A stretch of DNA of 64,000 bases from Azolla caroliniana (Eukaryota > Polypodiophyta). How positions within the stretch are numbered: position 1 is the first letter of the stretch; every line of letters begins with the position of its first letter. The stretch is from positions 20,150,001-20,214,000 of the forward strand of contig JBHGNT010000001.1 in assembly GCA_043228905.1 (NCBI GenBank), in the 5' to 3' direction. A model generated the notes under the pieces. The model was not told where the DNA came from, ran no database searches, and saw nothing but the letters and a program-made list of their open reading frames with translations. Shown here one piece after another: positions 20,700-32,017 of this stretch. The position numbers were made by a program, and so were the translations under genes.

Positions 20700-22051
20700 G
20701 ACCTTTTATCATTTTGCGTACAACGCAGTGCTGACTTGATTAGTGTCAAGGATAAACATCCTCCCTTCACGACGCCCTTGAGCAATCACTTGGCCTTCAT
20801 CTTCTATGAAGCTGCTGAGACGCATGAATTGAACTTGTATACCTTGGTCGACGATCTATCCGATCGACACAAGGTTCTTGGTTATTGTCGGGATGTGCAA
20901 TACATTCATGAGGGGAACTTCACCGACATGTTCGATGGTATGCGGAGTGTCGTTTCCTATTTCGACCACTCCCTGTGATTCCGGTTTCTCCAAGTATGAG
21001 AACCATTCCTCATGACTCATCATATGATTTGATGCTCCGGAATCAACATACCACACCTCACTTGATTTCGAGGCGTTCACGGCCATAGAATTGGCCTTAT
21101 GCTTCATTACGAAGGCTAGGTCTGATTTGTTTCCGGCTCATTGAGAGACTTCTGCGTAGTGCGATCTCTGACGCGTCTCTACATCTCTTCGGCTTTGTCC
21201 GAATCGGCTCGCTTTTTCCATCACTCGCTCTCCTTGTGGCCTTTCTTGCCATAGTACTATCATTCCGACGTGGCCTTCTCTTGCCGGTTTCCGGCGCCGC
21301 CATGACTCCCCCTGCTTGTGGAGGGTTCGGAACTTCTGTCAGCATTTCGATTATGCCGCTTGTTCTGCTCTTGTCGGCCGCCTCCATTGTGCGCCAATCC
21401 TCCTTCTCAACCATGACCATGGGGCCTATCCTCCTCTATGTACAACATCTTGCCATCGGCGTGCGTACTTGTTGAAGCACCCGTGTAATTTTCCTCCACG
21501 AGCAACATTGACTGAAGCTCAAAGAATGAAGGCGTATTCTCCCTCGTACAGACCGCCGTTCAGAAGGCTCGGAACCTGGAAGCTAGACCACCAAAGAAAA
21601 CCTGCACCATTTCATCTTCCTCAACGTGCACGTTAACGAAGGAGAGAGAGTCAGAGATTTCCTTGATTCGAGACATGTAATCAACCACAGACAGATCTTT
21701 CTGTCGAACATTGCTGAGCTCCTACCTGAGCTGCAGCTTCCTGGCCTTTGTGCTGGCGGCAAAATTCTTTTTGAGATTCGCCCACGCAGCCTTTGGCATC
21801 TTAGCATCCCGAATATAGCTCAATAGCTGGTTGCTCACATAGGATGCAAAGTAGGAGAGAACTTTGCTTGCCGCTTGTTCCCAAGCCGGAAATTCTCTAT
21901 GTGTCGAATCAGGTGCTACATCATTAGCTCCTTCGACATAACTCCAGTAGCCATGGCCAAGTAGGTACTGGTGCATCTTGTACGACCAAGACACGTAGTT
22001 GCTCCTGTCGAGCTTCTTGGTCGGTAGCGAAATTCCCATACCTCTGTCCAT
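20700..22051 (-). pseudogene. Cop5 Gag, zinc knuckle and protease
   Basis: The probable Gag start is ATG 22051, followed by ISLPTKKLDRSNYVSWSYKM and a UBN2-like region to 21722. Similarity then passes through several stops (FFGGLASRFRAF, PSFFELQSMLLVEE). A degraded knuckle (KKGHKESECW) lies near 21210-21250 and the protease DSGASNHMM near 21020-21050 (VWYVDSGASNHMMSHEEWF). Between 20700 and 20855 the frame is unreadable. Confidence 0.82.
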
Positions 22052-22150
22052 ATTGCTATCTTTTTCTTTTCCGAACAAAAACGAAGAACAACTTCAACTC
22101 TGGTGTGTCGGAAGCTTTTCTTGTCGGCTGTAGAGGACTTCAACCCTCAC

Positions 22151-22162
22151 GCTCTGATACCA
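22151..22162 (-). other. Cop5 primer binding site
   Basis: Minus-strand TGGTATCAGAGC directly adjoins the LTR, the initiator-Met tRNA site. It identifies 22163-22542 as the 5' LTR. Confidence 0.93.
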
Positions 22163-22542
22163 TGTAAAAGAATTGTTTATGTGAGACACAGAGTACACAA
22201 TTCTGAAAACAGCAAAAAACACAGAGATGGAGATGGAGATGGAGAGCCAAAGAAAGAGAGCAGACAACTCAGTTATGTTTCAAAAATAATGACACTCTGT
22301 ACATAGGATGTGCTCAGTGAGCACTTTTTATAGAAGTCCATATAGATTGACAGAAGTACTGACACGTACTTCAAAGCTCATAACTAAGCTCTACACTAAC
22401 TCCCAAAATATATTCCTACACGGAATTTCTTCCCAACGGCCTCACGGTTTACACACCGCTATGGCTTATGTTATGCGTACTGTTTTACGTACCCAGTCTA
22501 CGTACCGTGTTACGCACCCAACGTTGAGCTTGACACTCAACA
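22163..22542 (-). repeat. Cop5 5' LTR (380 bp)
   Basis: The plus strand runs TGTAAAAGAATTG to GACACTCAACA. It contains the GATGGA run (about 22222-22244), the TATA-like region near 22330 and the TACGCACC-type repeats at 22445-22520. The right part, from 22445, is duplicated at 33459-33568, so the breakpoint of the 11-kb duplication falls inside this LTR. Confidence 0.93.
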
Positions 22543-23290
22543 TTGGGACTTGGTCGAATCACTGAAGGATCAACGTGCCCTTCCATGTAAGTGGGTCTAT
22601 CGAGTTAAGGAGACGTCTGATTCGGCCACCCCGAAATTCAAGGCCAGATTAGTAGCAAAGGGTTTTTGAGAGGAATACAGTGTCAACTTCGACGAAAGCT
22701 TTTCACCAGTGGTGAAAATGACCACCCTTGGCTTTATGGTCGGCATAGTGGCAGCCGAGAATTTGGAGTTGATTCAGCTATATGTCAAAATGGCTTTCCT
22801 CCACGGTGGTCTTGAGGTCGAAATTTATATGGAACAGCCGAAAGGCTTCGTGATATCTAGTCAAGAAAATCTAGTCTATTGACTCAGGAAGAGTTTTTAT
22901 GGCTTCAAATAGGCACCGCGACAATGGTACAAGAAGTTCGATGACTTCATCCAATCAATTGGCTTCTCAAAGAGCGATGAGGAACACTGCCTCTTCACAA
23001 AAACAGCTCGGGATCGATTACCGATCTTCCTCATCATCTACGTGGACGACATGCTCATCTCCGGTCACAATGACGAAGAACTCGCCGAACTTATTCTACA
23101 ACTACGGTTAAAGTTTGCAATGAAGGACCTCGGTCCGGCACCATAGATCCTTAGTATGAAAATTAGTCGACATTGAAATCGAAGACAACTGTTTCTGTCT
23201 CAATCCGACTACAGCGGTCGTGTCCTAGAATGCTTCAACATGCAATTGGGAAATCTGCCTCATTCGGACTGTGTCATTTCGATCTGTAGG
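22543..23290 (+). pseudogene. Cop4 reverse transcriptase, first copy
   Basis: The translation continues WDLVESLKDQ, PCKWVYRVKETSD, FDESFSPVVKMTTLGFMV, KMAFLHGGLEVEIYMEQPKGF and YVDD (23039-23050), then DLGPAP. In-frame stops (for example TGA in KGF-stop-EEY, TGA in LVY-stop, TAG in GFK-stop-AP) make it a pseudogene. Near 23270 it lacks about 110 bases present in the second copy (34300-34410). Confidence 0.88.
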
Positions 23291-23663
23291 TGCATGAAGC
23301 GTAACAGGCTTACAAAGCAACGTGTATTATCTAGCCGTCAAGGGAGATGGCTACAACCGAAGCTCACCAGTGCGTAATCTCGTATACACACTCACCCTAC
23401 GCTTACTAGCTCACAATTACCAACAAAGTACTACACCGAAGCAATAGATGACTTACATAGACACGAGAATCAGAGAAGATAGTATTGTATTACCAAAAGG
23501 GTAGCTCCCCATAATACACGTTAACCCTTTACAGAGGATTTCCGCCTTTATATACACAGGGCTTTTTTCCCGTTATGCTCCTACCGTAATCCATTACATG
23601 CGTTTCTTTAACACTTCTAATAATATATTCTACTTGATTACGCGTTAGGTCCAACGGACAACA
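23291..23663. repeat. LTR-X, first copy (373 bp)
   Basis: The segment TGCATGAAGC...GGACAACA ends beside the motif CTTGGGACGTCTGTGGGAC, a decayed form of the primer-site-like sequence at 34790. A TATA-like core (TTTATATACACAGG near 23550) is readable on either strand, so promoter orientation is unclear. The left boundary is tentative, because the two copies arose by one duplication and are not independent. Confidence 0.6.
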
Positions 23664-23696
23664 CTAGCAGACAGCACTTGGGACGTCTGTGGGACA

Positions 23697-24839
23697 GTGC
23701 CATGGCATGTCGGACCCGTCCCTCTAGTCATCGTTCAAAATGTCCAGGATGTTCGGCTCTGTCCATACGGCTTGGTCCGGAAACAGTGTGAAGACCGTAG
23801 GTGCTTCGTTGTTTTGCTCAATGGGCTCCTCCAATTGTATGTCGGTTCTCCCAATCCACCCGGTAGGTGTGCAATTCTGCTGCTTGCGTTGCCCATGCTA
23901 CCCATCCTTTGTCCAATGTCGCTTTCAAGTGTGTTGTAAACCGCTCGCGATTTGTTTGAAGAAGGACGCGTACATTGTCCGTTATTGTTTGGGAGCAGTT
24001 TTGTGCTTCTTTCAGGGTTTTCTTGAGGTTTTGGATTTGATGCTTATTGGCCGTAGCCGACTCCTCATAGAGGCTCTTCATTTTTTTCCATACCTGGGAT
24101 TCTTTCAAGTGTAGTTCCTTGAGCTGGCTCATTTCATTGTTCAGGTGGACTTCTACTTGATGCTTCAGTTCCTATTCTTGCATGAGCTGCTCGTCGTACC
24201 ATGCTTTCTTCTTTTCCAATAACTCTCGGAGTCCCTTGATAACGGCTTCTGTCTGTTGGGCTTCCTCAAGCAACTTCCCGTTTTCTTCTTTTGTGCGGGT
24301 ATGTGCGGCTGTCGCTGCCTTGAGCTTATCCTCCAGTGCTTTCACTGCCATTCGTCCTTTTGCCTGGGTAACCTTTTCTCTGTCCGATCATTGGCGTAGT
24401 TCTGCGTGGAGGCGCTCAATCTCGGACTCGGCTACCTGCATGGCTCGTTTTGCTTTCGCGGCGATGGCGGTTTGTGCTTCGAACTCCTCCCATAGAGTCG
24501 TCGTTGTGTCATCACTGGATGCCAGTCCGGGGTTTTGCTGTGTCATAGTTCTACTGTGTTCTAATTCCACAATGCGCTCTTGGGCCTTCTGTAGTTGGGT
24601 TTCAATCAGCTTAGCTGTTTTCCAGACATTCTTATTTTTTATAGCCATATATTTGGCTCCCATATTGACTATGGCCGACTCCCTCTATACTTCGATGAGG
24701 GTTGTATTCAATGGGGGTAATTCAATGCCCATGTGGCGAATCCCCACGTTCCGTTGTCTGCCTATCTTGGCGAGGGGTCCCTCATTTTATTACAGGTGCG
24801 TCCTAGTTACTATTTAGTGTAGGGACCTCTCTGCGGTCT
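23697..24839 (-). pseudogene. Gyp4A post-integrase coiled-coil region
   Basis: After the integrase C-terminus (about 24840) the minus strand keeps coding potential. The block 24663-24388 (IKNKNVWKTAKLIETQLQ, AQERIVELEHSRT, AAKAKRAMQVAESEIERLHA) and the block 24132-23818 (QLKELHLKESQVWKKMKSL, HQIQNLKKTLKEAQNCSQ) are strongly heptad-like, so long coiled coils are likely. The segment near 23870-23890 (AWATQAAELHTY, VDWENR) matches Gyp4B. Compared with 34835-36491, this copy has lost the GxEGF domain and about 480 bases of the C-terminal part, but keeps a coiled-coil part that Gyp4B lacks. Confidence 0.65.
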
Positions 24840-27121
24840 CAATTACAATGTGGAACGGGTTCAGGGGCATAGGTCCCAGATAAGGTCTCAATCGGAACCC
24901 ATTCACTTTTTGCCAAAGTATAACTCCAACGAGCGTACCCAATTGGAAGGTGCCATTTTCCACTCCAACTATCCAATACGACCCTATCTAGCGGAATCGT
25001 AACTTACCTAGCATTTGACCCATGCGTGTTTGAAGGACCAATACAACCTTCCCAACATCAAAGTACTTCTCCCATGTGCCCTGATGTTGATCCACGAATG
25101 CTTTCCACCATCGCTGCTCTTGCTCGAGTACGGCCATACTATAGACCCGAGCCTCGCCTAATTCGAGAAGTTGTTGTAGCCGTATTTGCTATGACTTGCC
25201 TTCTAACAGTCGGTCTCGTACTTGAATTCTCAAACTAGGCACCTGGAATTCGATGGGCATTATGGCTTCTAACCCAAACGTGAGCCCGAAAGGTGTGGAC
25301 TGTACGCTAGTTTGGTAACTCGTCCGATATGCCCACAAGGCGCTATGCGGCTTGGTATCCCAGTCTCTCCTATTCTCATTTACGAGATTTTTCATTATTG
25401 TCTGTAAGGTCTTGTTTGTGGACTCCGCTAACCCATTCTCTTGCGGGTAATATGACGTGCTCTTCTGATGAACTACGGCGTAATGGTGTGTTAGCTCTTA
25501 GATGACTGAATTCCGAATGTGGCTCCCTTGATCACTGATGAGCTCAATTGGCCAACCAAACGACACCAAATGTATTTGTAAAGAACTTTTTCCGTGGATG
25601 CCGTCGTATTATGCCATAACGCTTTTGCTTCTACCCACTTAGGGTAGTAATCTGGGCTACGAGAATGTACTTATTGCCTGTCCATGTCATTGCCAGCGTA
25701 AAGGGACTGACAAAATCCAAACCTCATTTCTGGAATCGATCCAGCGGAAGAACCAGTTTGTGCAACATCCGTGCGAGCTCCGTAGGTTGCCCCAACCGTT
25801 GACATAGATTACACTGTCTATAGTATTGATACGTGTCTTTCTACGTAGTTGGCCACCATAGCCCTGCTTGCCATATTTTTCGGGCCGTACCGCAATGAGC
25901 TTCGCGCAGAACGGCTTCCTTTTCATCTCGGCGTATCTAGTGTCACTAGATCCCGTTGCTACCCTTGTGGTAAAGGACCCTTCAACCAGGCAAAACTTAC
26001 GACTGTAGACAGCCAGCTGTTTCTTCTAATCCGTCCGTAGTTGCGGAGGTGGTAGTCCCGTAGTCAAAAAGTACGTCATTTCCAACAACCCATGATCCGG
26101 AAAATTCGTTTCTACTTGTGATGCCCTAGTCGCGATCCTCAAAATGTCTGCGTCAGGAAAGTCGTCATCGTCTCTCCCCGCATTATCGCCATTATCTACT
26201 CGGGTTAAGAAATCAACGACGGCATGCTTCGTGCCCGGCCGATATTGAATTGCGAAGTTGAACTCCTGGAGCAGCAACATCCATCCGGCCAGCTTACCTG
26301 TCAATGCATGTTTCTGAACTAGATACAATAACGATGCATGATCTACGTGAAACGTAAATCTGCGCCCTAGCAGGTACTGCCAGAATTTGTTGATGCTATA
26401 TATCATCCCCAAGGCTTCACGCTCAATGGTGGAGTAGTTTCTCTCGGCGGTTGATAGTTTACGACTGGCATAATAGACCTATCTGTACCAACTAGGCTCT
26501 TTGAGTTGCATTAATGCGTTGCCGATTGCTATATCTGAGGCATCCACAAAGACATGAAAAGGTTTAGTCCAATCTGGTGGTTGTACGACCGGTGCTTGGG
26601 TTAACATTATCTTCAGTGTGTGGTAAGCTTTCTCTTCTATTATCGTCCACTTGAAGGGCGTTCGATGTACGACGGCGTGTAATGGGGTCGCAAAATCCGC
26701 CAAGTACCGTAATATGCAGCTATTCCAACGTATTTGACCCAGGAAGCGGTTGAGGGCTTTGGCATTAGTCAGAGTCTTTGCTTCAATGATTGTCGTGATT
26801 TTGTTTGGATCCACAGCTATCCCTTCCTTGCTTACGATGTGTCCGAGAAGTGCCCCACTTGTGACGCCGAACGCCTAAAACCATCTAGAAAACTATACAT
26901 GTCATGGCCCGCAACCGTGTCTAGTACGCTATCAGTGAAGGGTAAGGAAAATGCGTCTATTATCTTTACGGCGTTGAGGTTCCGATAATCCATGCAAACG
27001 CGGATTTTACTATTTTTCTTTGGTAGCACAACTATCGGGCTTAGCCACATGGCTTGCTTCACTGGCTAGATAAACTCTGCTTTTAGAAGTTTGTTAGTCT
27101 CTTCTTTTACGCGAACTGCGT
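24840..27121 (-). pseudogene. Gyp4A integrase, RNase H and partial RT
   Basis: Reading down the minus strand: an RT start (MKQAMWLSPIVVLPKKN, RVCMDYRNLN, FLDGF, 27062-26880) jumps straight to AFG-TSGALLGH-like RT end and RNase H (26814-26026; FVDASDIAIGNALMQL, FHVDHASLLYLVQK). Integrase pieces follow to 24840, including SALWAYRTSYQTS and FGLEAIMPIEFQVP. About 300 bases with the catalytic FLDD, present in the other copy at 44515-44809, are deleted. The GypT1 LTR interrupts RT at 27121. Confidence 0.85.
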
Positions 27122-27777
27122 TGTTGTGGAGAAAACCGTCCCTAGGAGGAATCGGTGGATAGTGTGTGTGAACCGGCCCTTACACATGGGCACATGTTTG
27201 ATGTATTTACAGGTCGACGATGTAATTATCCTCGGTAGCACGAATTCATTAGGTAGGGTATCGAAGACGATCTCTGTCCGAAAGGACAGAGAATAAAAGT
27301 GATGTAACAGTCTGTAATGGCTCTCTCTTTCCTTGTGCTATAAAAGGACAGAGAAAAGGGGCTGAGGGGGGATCGCAAAGTCGAGGACTAAGTGTTGTCG
27401 GACTGGAAACGAGGTCTTCTCCTTTGTCTATCATCGTTCTTTGCAGGGTTTGGGAGGCTTCCTCTGTTTCGTGGAAATCCCGAGTGCTTTTAGCAAGGGC
27501 TCCATCTCTTGTTGTCTTATGTGTTGTGTGAGTTGGTGTGATCGAGTTGGCACTTACCGGCTAGCCGGCTGTAATCTCGATCATACATACATACATATAT
27601 ATATATATATACATTTGCCTCACTCGTTATTCGACCTTGTTTGTGAATTCTCTGTGTATTTTTGTGCGCGGCTCGGTCGTGGTTTTGTAGCGTGTCTCCC
27701 TTTGCTCAGACATTCCTCAGTTCAGGGCCCCTGCGATCCCGCCTAGGTTTCTCCTGCGCGTGCAGGATAACACGACA
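27122..27777 (+). repeat. GypT1 5' LTR (656 bp)
   Basis: It runs TGTTGTGGAG to AACACGACA, with a TATA box CTATAAAAGG near 27339-27348 and a TA/CATA simple repeat at 27582-27613. The left flank GCGT (27118-27121) would be the 4-bp target duplication. Relatives with TGTCG ends are at 36999, 42018, 45052, 51821 and 52874. Confidence 0.9.
27582..27613. repeat. CATA/TA simple repeat in the GypT1 LTR
   Basis: CATA units pass into a TA run within the transcribed part of the LTR. The homologous solo LTR has a shorter, interrupted version near 45515-45545. Confidence 0.8.
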
Positions 27778-27781
27778 TATT

Positions 27782-27797
27782 TGGTGAACCCGACGTG
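27782..27797 (+). other. GypT1 primer binding site
   Basis: TGGTGAACCCGACGTG starts four bases after the LTR. The identical 16-mer sits on the minus strand at 41998-42013 beside the GypT2 5' LTR. I cannot assign the tRNA from memory. Confidence 0.8.
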
Positions 27798-27822
27798 AAA
27801 CAAGGCGACAGAGGAATCGAGG

Positions 27823-28512
27823 ATGAGGGGATTAGAGCTCGCCGAAGCCATGGTGGCAGCAATCGATTAGATAGTAAGCCCTCGCAAGGGCACAGGCGCC
27901 CTCGACAGGGCAATTGCAGCAATTGTCGGCACAATAAGCCGGTTCGATGGGAAGGACGCCACGAGTTATTTGGTGGCCTATCGGGCCGAAATGGTGATGA
28001 GGGACATCCCGGAGGAAAGGCGTATGGCTGGGTTCCCCCGGGTAGCAACACTGGGCATTCACGCAGAGGTGCTCGAGGTGCAGGCTAGATGCCGAACCTG
28101 GGGAGAATTCAAAGCGTGGCTCCTCAAGCGGTACGAGCTTGATGATACGCTTCGGTTATCGAAGTGGGACTTTATGGATTGGGTGGAGACCCCAGGAAAG
28201 GGGAGGAATGCGTCGGCGCTCCTCCGGGAGTTTGAGGAACGCTTTGCACAACTTTCGGCTCTAGACGGAACCATACTGAACACGAGCCATGTCCTTTTAT
28301 TCGTCAAAGCTGTGGATGTGCAGGATCAGGAGCAAATGGGTCTCCTACTGGAGACAGACGATGGGTTGGCGACTGACTGGGCTGTGGTTAAAGGGGTTTG
28401 TGGCCGTTTCGACAAACGACGTGAGTGGGTCGACAAGGGCACGTCAGGGGCAGCAGTGGTTGTGGCAAGGAACCTTGAGGGACCTCCGCCGACGCGCAAG
28501 GAGGAAACCTAG
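27823..28512 (+). pseudogene. GypT1 Gag capsid
   Basis: ATG 27823 is followed by MRGLELAEAM and an in-frame TAG at codon 16 (27868-27870). The open part 27871-28512 contains AIAAIVGTISRFDGKDATSY, AEMVMRDIPEERRMAGFPRV, LLKRYELDDTLRLSKWDFMD and LLREFEERFAQLSALD. This retrotransposon-Gag domain is shared with GypT2, which has a stop at the same codon 16. The frame ends in TAG at 28510-28512, where similarity to GypT2 continues (EETREWLETGS there). Confidence 0.82.
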
Positions 28513-29480
28513 GATTGGCTTGAGATAGGCTCGACTTCAACCGGCGTGGTCAAGGGCCCATCCAGCGGAGTGGCTCTGGAAGAACTGATGCAAATGGTAT
28601 GAGACCTCCAGATTGCACAAGCAAGGAGGGACGGCGGCGAGCAGCCTCCTGACCGAAGGCCTCTGGGTGGGCATCGGTGCTTATGGTGTGATACGGTCAG
28701 TCACTCTCGAAAGGACTGCGTGGACTTCACGGAAGCAATAAGGGCTAACGTGGTGTACCTATGGAATGGGAGGGTGCATGCTAGCGAGACTCGGGGAGCC
28801 CTGGAGCTGAATATCGGATGAGGAGGAATGAAGAGGTTGATGGAAGAAGCGGCGGTGCGCCACGCGGAGACCATCCACTACTCGGCATCGGTAGGAATCC
28901 GGGTCGGGAGTGACGAAGGCCGGAAGACGAAAGAATCCAGGTTCTGGCCGGCGGTGCTAGAAGGCCTCGCTAGAGTGTGGTTGACAAGGGAGGAAGTGGA
29001 CCGTGCGGAAAGACGGGTCCGGGAGGTCACTAGGTGGAGCGATCCGGTCGAAGAAAAGACCGGCTTCGTGGAAGCCGTGTGCTAGAACTACGAGGTTCTG
29101 GAAGAAGACAAGCGTGCGGGAAAGGCCGGAGGGGCCGGACCCTCGCAGCGGTACGAGACCTGGTTCGAGCTGAGGCAAAATGACGCCGGTGCTGCCGGCA
29201 CACCGGATAAAACAAAGAAAGCCGGTTACCGGTTGAGCACCGAGATAAAAAGGACGACGGACGTGCGGAAGGTCCTTGAGGAATGAATCCTCGACAGCAA
29301 GGTGGAGATGTCGCTGAGGGAGGTACTTGGGATCGCCAAGAAAGAATTCCATGACTCCATCGTTGACCTAGTGAAGCGAAAAAGACTTTCAACGGAGTCA
29401 GATCTGGAGCCGGAGAAGCCAGTGGAGGTGTGAACGACGTACCTAGAAGACATGGCCCTGGAAGACGAGTTGGAAAAAAG
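28513..29480 (+). pseudogene. GypT1 nucleocapsid and linker before protease
   Basis: A degraded zinc knuckle (CLWCDTVSHSRKDC) is readable near 28678-28720; GypT2 has MWCDEVGHIWKDC. A charged linker (28828-29460) follows and matches GypT2 along its length. Stops at 29083 (TAG), 29284 (TGA) and 29431 (TGA) face CAG, CGA and CGG in GypT2, consistent with C-to-T decay. Confidence 0.78.
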
Positions 29481-30620
29481 CCACTATTTGAAGATGCATT
29501 GGCCTAGAGCCACTACGGAAACCCTCGTTCGGATCGAAGACGTCAAGGAGCCGGTGGTGGCGTTGGTAGACCATGGTTCGGAGATCAACCAGATGTCCAT
29601 GGACTTCTACAAGAAGGGTAAATGGCCGATCAACACCAAGCACGGGTGGAAAATACGAGCGGCGACGCGCACCACGGAGGAACTACACGGGTGGGGCCTA
29701 CCCAAATGTATGAGTAAAGATCTACGATGTCAAGATTGACCAGCACTTCTTTGTGCAGGAGACATCCTCCCATCCGGTGATACTCGGGGAGCCATACAAT
29801 ACGGCAGCACGCATGGAGACGAAGGTGTTGGATAATGGTTCGGCGTATGCACGCGTGAAGAGTCAAGATGGGCCACAATCCGTCCAATTTCTGATGGTGC
29901 GACCGAACCACGAGTGTAACCGCGAGACCCTCGGTGGTGAAAGCCGAGGGGATTTTTAGAGAGGGCTATCAGGGCATGGGGCCACGATAGGCCACGATAG
30001 TCCGGACACCCCGGAGAAACCCCACACGTGTACAATGGGAAGGAAACCCTGTACGATGGACAGGAAATTTTGGTTCTCCGACAACGGAGGCTATACAATA
30101 ACCGGCATTAGCGGCCGGGAGAAGAGGCGGGCAGAGGAACATCTCAGGGCGCGCGGAGTCCTCGGCCTTGACGAAGTGATAGGCAGTGCCGTGGAGGCAG
30201 TCTCTTTTGACGATACCTTGGGAGATCTGAGGAACGTGCTCGAAGAAGGCCTCAGTGAAGACCGGACGATTCTGGTTAGTTCAGGAAGAATGTACGAAGT
30301 CATCGCCGACTTCGGAAGAAGGGTCGAGTCAGATCGGATGGCCCATGTGCATACGAAGTACAAGACTGTGGACTGGAAGGTGAGGCCAGTCGCGGCACCC
30401 TTGCCGGAGGGCAGCGCGTTACAAATGAAAGGGGTCGCGTCAGACCCAAGTTTACGAGATCCGGTCGGCATAGGGCACCGGTTCACCGACACAACGCTAC
30501 GAGAGCTTAAGGTCGGTGGGGTGGCTTTCTACTTCCGGCAGAGGAGGACCGATTTTCGAGAATGCTCGAAAAGCACGGGAGGGCCTTCGCATTCATGCCG
30601 GGGGAGATCGGGTGCATAGA
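29481..30620 (+). pseudogene. GypT1 aspartic protease and protease-RT linker
   Basis: PVVALVDHGSEINQMSMDFY (near 29555-29610) gives the retropepsin-like DHGSE active site; in other families D-T/S-G is usual, and GypT2 also has DHGSE. HPVILGEPYNTAARMETKV follows. From 30035 the linker shared with GypT2 is open to 30619 (AVEAVSFDDTLGDLR, YEVIADF, TKYKTVDWKVRPVAAPLPEG). Confidence 0.8.
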
Positions 30621-31930
30621 CCTGACAATCGTGGAACCAATGGTGATCTTCACGGTACCGCATGTGTCGTGGAATCGCAAGCCGATTCTGGTGCCCAGAG
30701 CTCACATCCCGAAGTTGATGGAGCTACTGAAGTAGAAGGTGGAGATGGGCATCCTCGAACCGTCGAGTGCCCCGTACTTGAATCGGTGCTTTACCGTGCC
30801 AAAGAAGAACAGCGCGTTGCGCTTTATTTAGGACCTGCAACCAGTCAACAAGGTGACCATTCGGAATGCAGGAATTGGACCGACCATTGATGAGTTTGCG
30901 GTGACCATTGATTTACTCGGTCGGGGAGATGTACTCGGGGTATGACCAATTCCAACTAGACGTAGAGAGCAGGGATATTACGACAATGCAGACTCCTCTC
31001 GGCCTAGTGCAGATGTGTACCCTTTTGCAAGGAGGGACAAACTCGGTAGCGCACATGGTGAATGAAATGAATAAGGTACTAAGGGACTGCATCCCGGACA
31101 TCACCATGTTGTTTTTGGATGACATTCTGATCAAGGGATGTCCAGTGCAGGATAAGGATGAAACGGTCGGACTGGACGGGTGTTGGAAATTCGTCTCAGA
31201 CCACATTGGGGATTGCGAGAAGGTGTTGCAAAGGCTGGAAGGCACGCGACTCACCTTCTCCGGGGAAAAGTCGGCTTTCGAACAGTAGGAAATCATGGTC
31301 CTCGGACACTTGTGTGAGCCTTAGGGCCGGAAACCGTCCTAGGGTAAGGTGGAAGCCATCTCCGCGATAAAGGAAGACTGCAGGTCGGTTACAAAAGTCC
31401 GGAGGTTCTTGGGAGCTTGCGCCATTCTACCACATTTGGATCCTGCATTACGCCCATATCGCGGAGCCACTCTACGGGTTGTTGAAGAAAGGGCGCTAGT
31501 TCGAGTGGAGCCGGGAGCATGCAGAGTCAGTCCAGAGAATGAAAGAAGCGTTGGCTATAGTACCGGCACTCCGGAAAACAGTCTACGATAGACACGTTCC
31601 GATTTATATAACCGTAGACACAAGTCCGACCGGGATCGGCTGGGTGATCAACCAGGAGGATGAGAACGGCGCGAGGTTCCCCATCCGGTTCGGTGCGAAA
31701 GTACTTAGCGCGCGACAGCGAGGATACGCCTAGGTTAAACGCAAACTCTAGGGTATCATTTCGGCGGTCAAGGCCGACAAAGACTACCTGATCGGAAAAA
31801 AGGTAATAAAAGAGACGGACTAGTTAGCGATTCTCAGTATGGTTTCCAGATGTGCGACGCCAAACCTGGCAATGCTCAGGTGGATAACATACATTAAGTC
31901 CCTGAATTCGAAGATACAGCTCTAAACCCT
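30621..31930 (+). pseudogene. GypT1 RT and RNase H
   Basis: RT motifs appear in order: HIPKLMELLK, GILEPSSAPYLNRCFTVPKK, VNKVTIRNAGIGPTID, YSVGEMYSGYDQFQLDVESR and FLDD (31111-31122). RNase H-like residues (VPIYITVDTSPTGIGWVINQ, FGAKVLSARQRGYA) reach about 31740. A degraded tether runs to 31930. Stops include TAG at 30826 and 31287. GypT2 lacks most of this region. Confidence 0.85.
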
Positions 31931-32017
31931 AAACGCCATGGCCGACATGCTTTCAAGAGCAAGGTTTGATGACGAAAACGGCTTGGTTTCAGAGGACGAG
32001 GAAGGGGGAGCTCCCTG

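Larger units (their letters stand above)
16865..22542 (-). mobile_element. Cop5: complete-length copia element inserted in Cop4 RT
   Basis: LTRs at 16865-17268 and 22163-22542 flank a minus-strand gag-pol, and the 5-bp target duplication TTGGG (16860-16864 and 22543-22547) is exact. The initiator-Met primer site lies at 22151-22162. The polyprotein is broken by many stops, so the copy is dead, but every domain is present. It is of the same family as Cop3 (LTR, integrase-RT linker and C-terminal extension alike). Confidence 0.95.
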
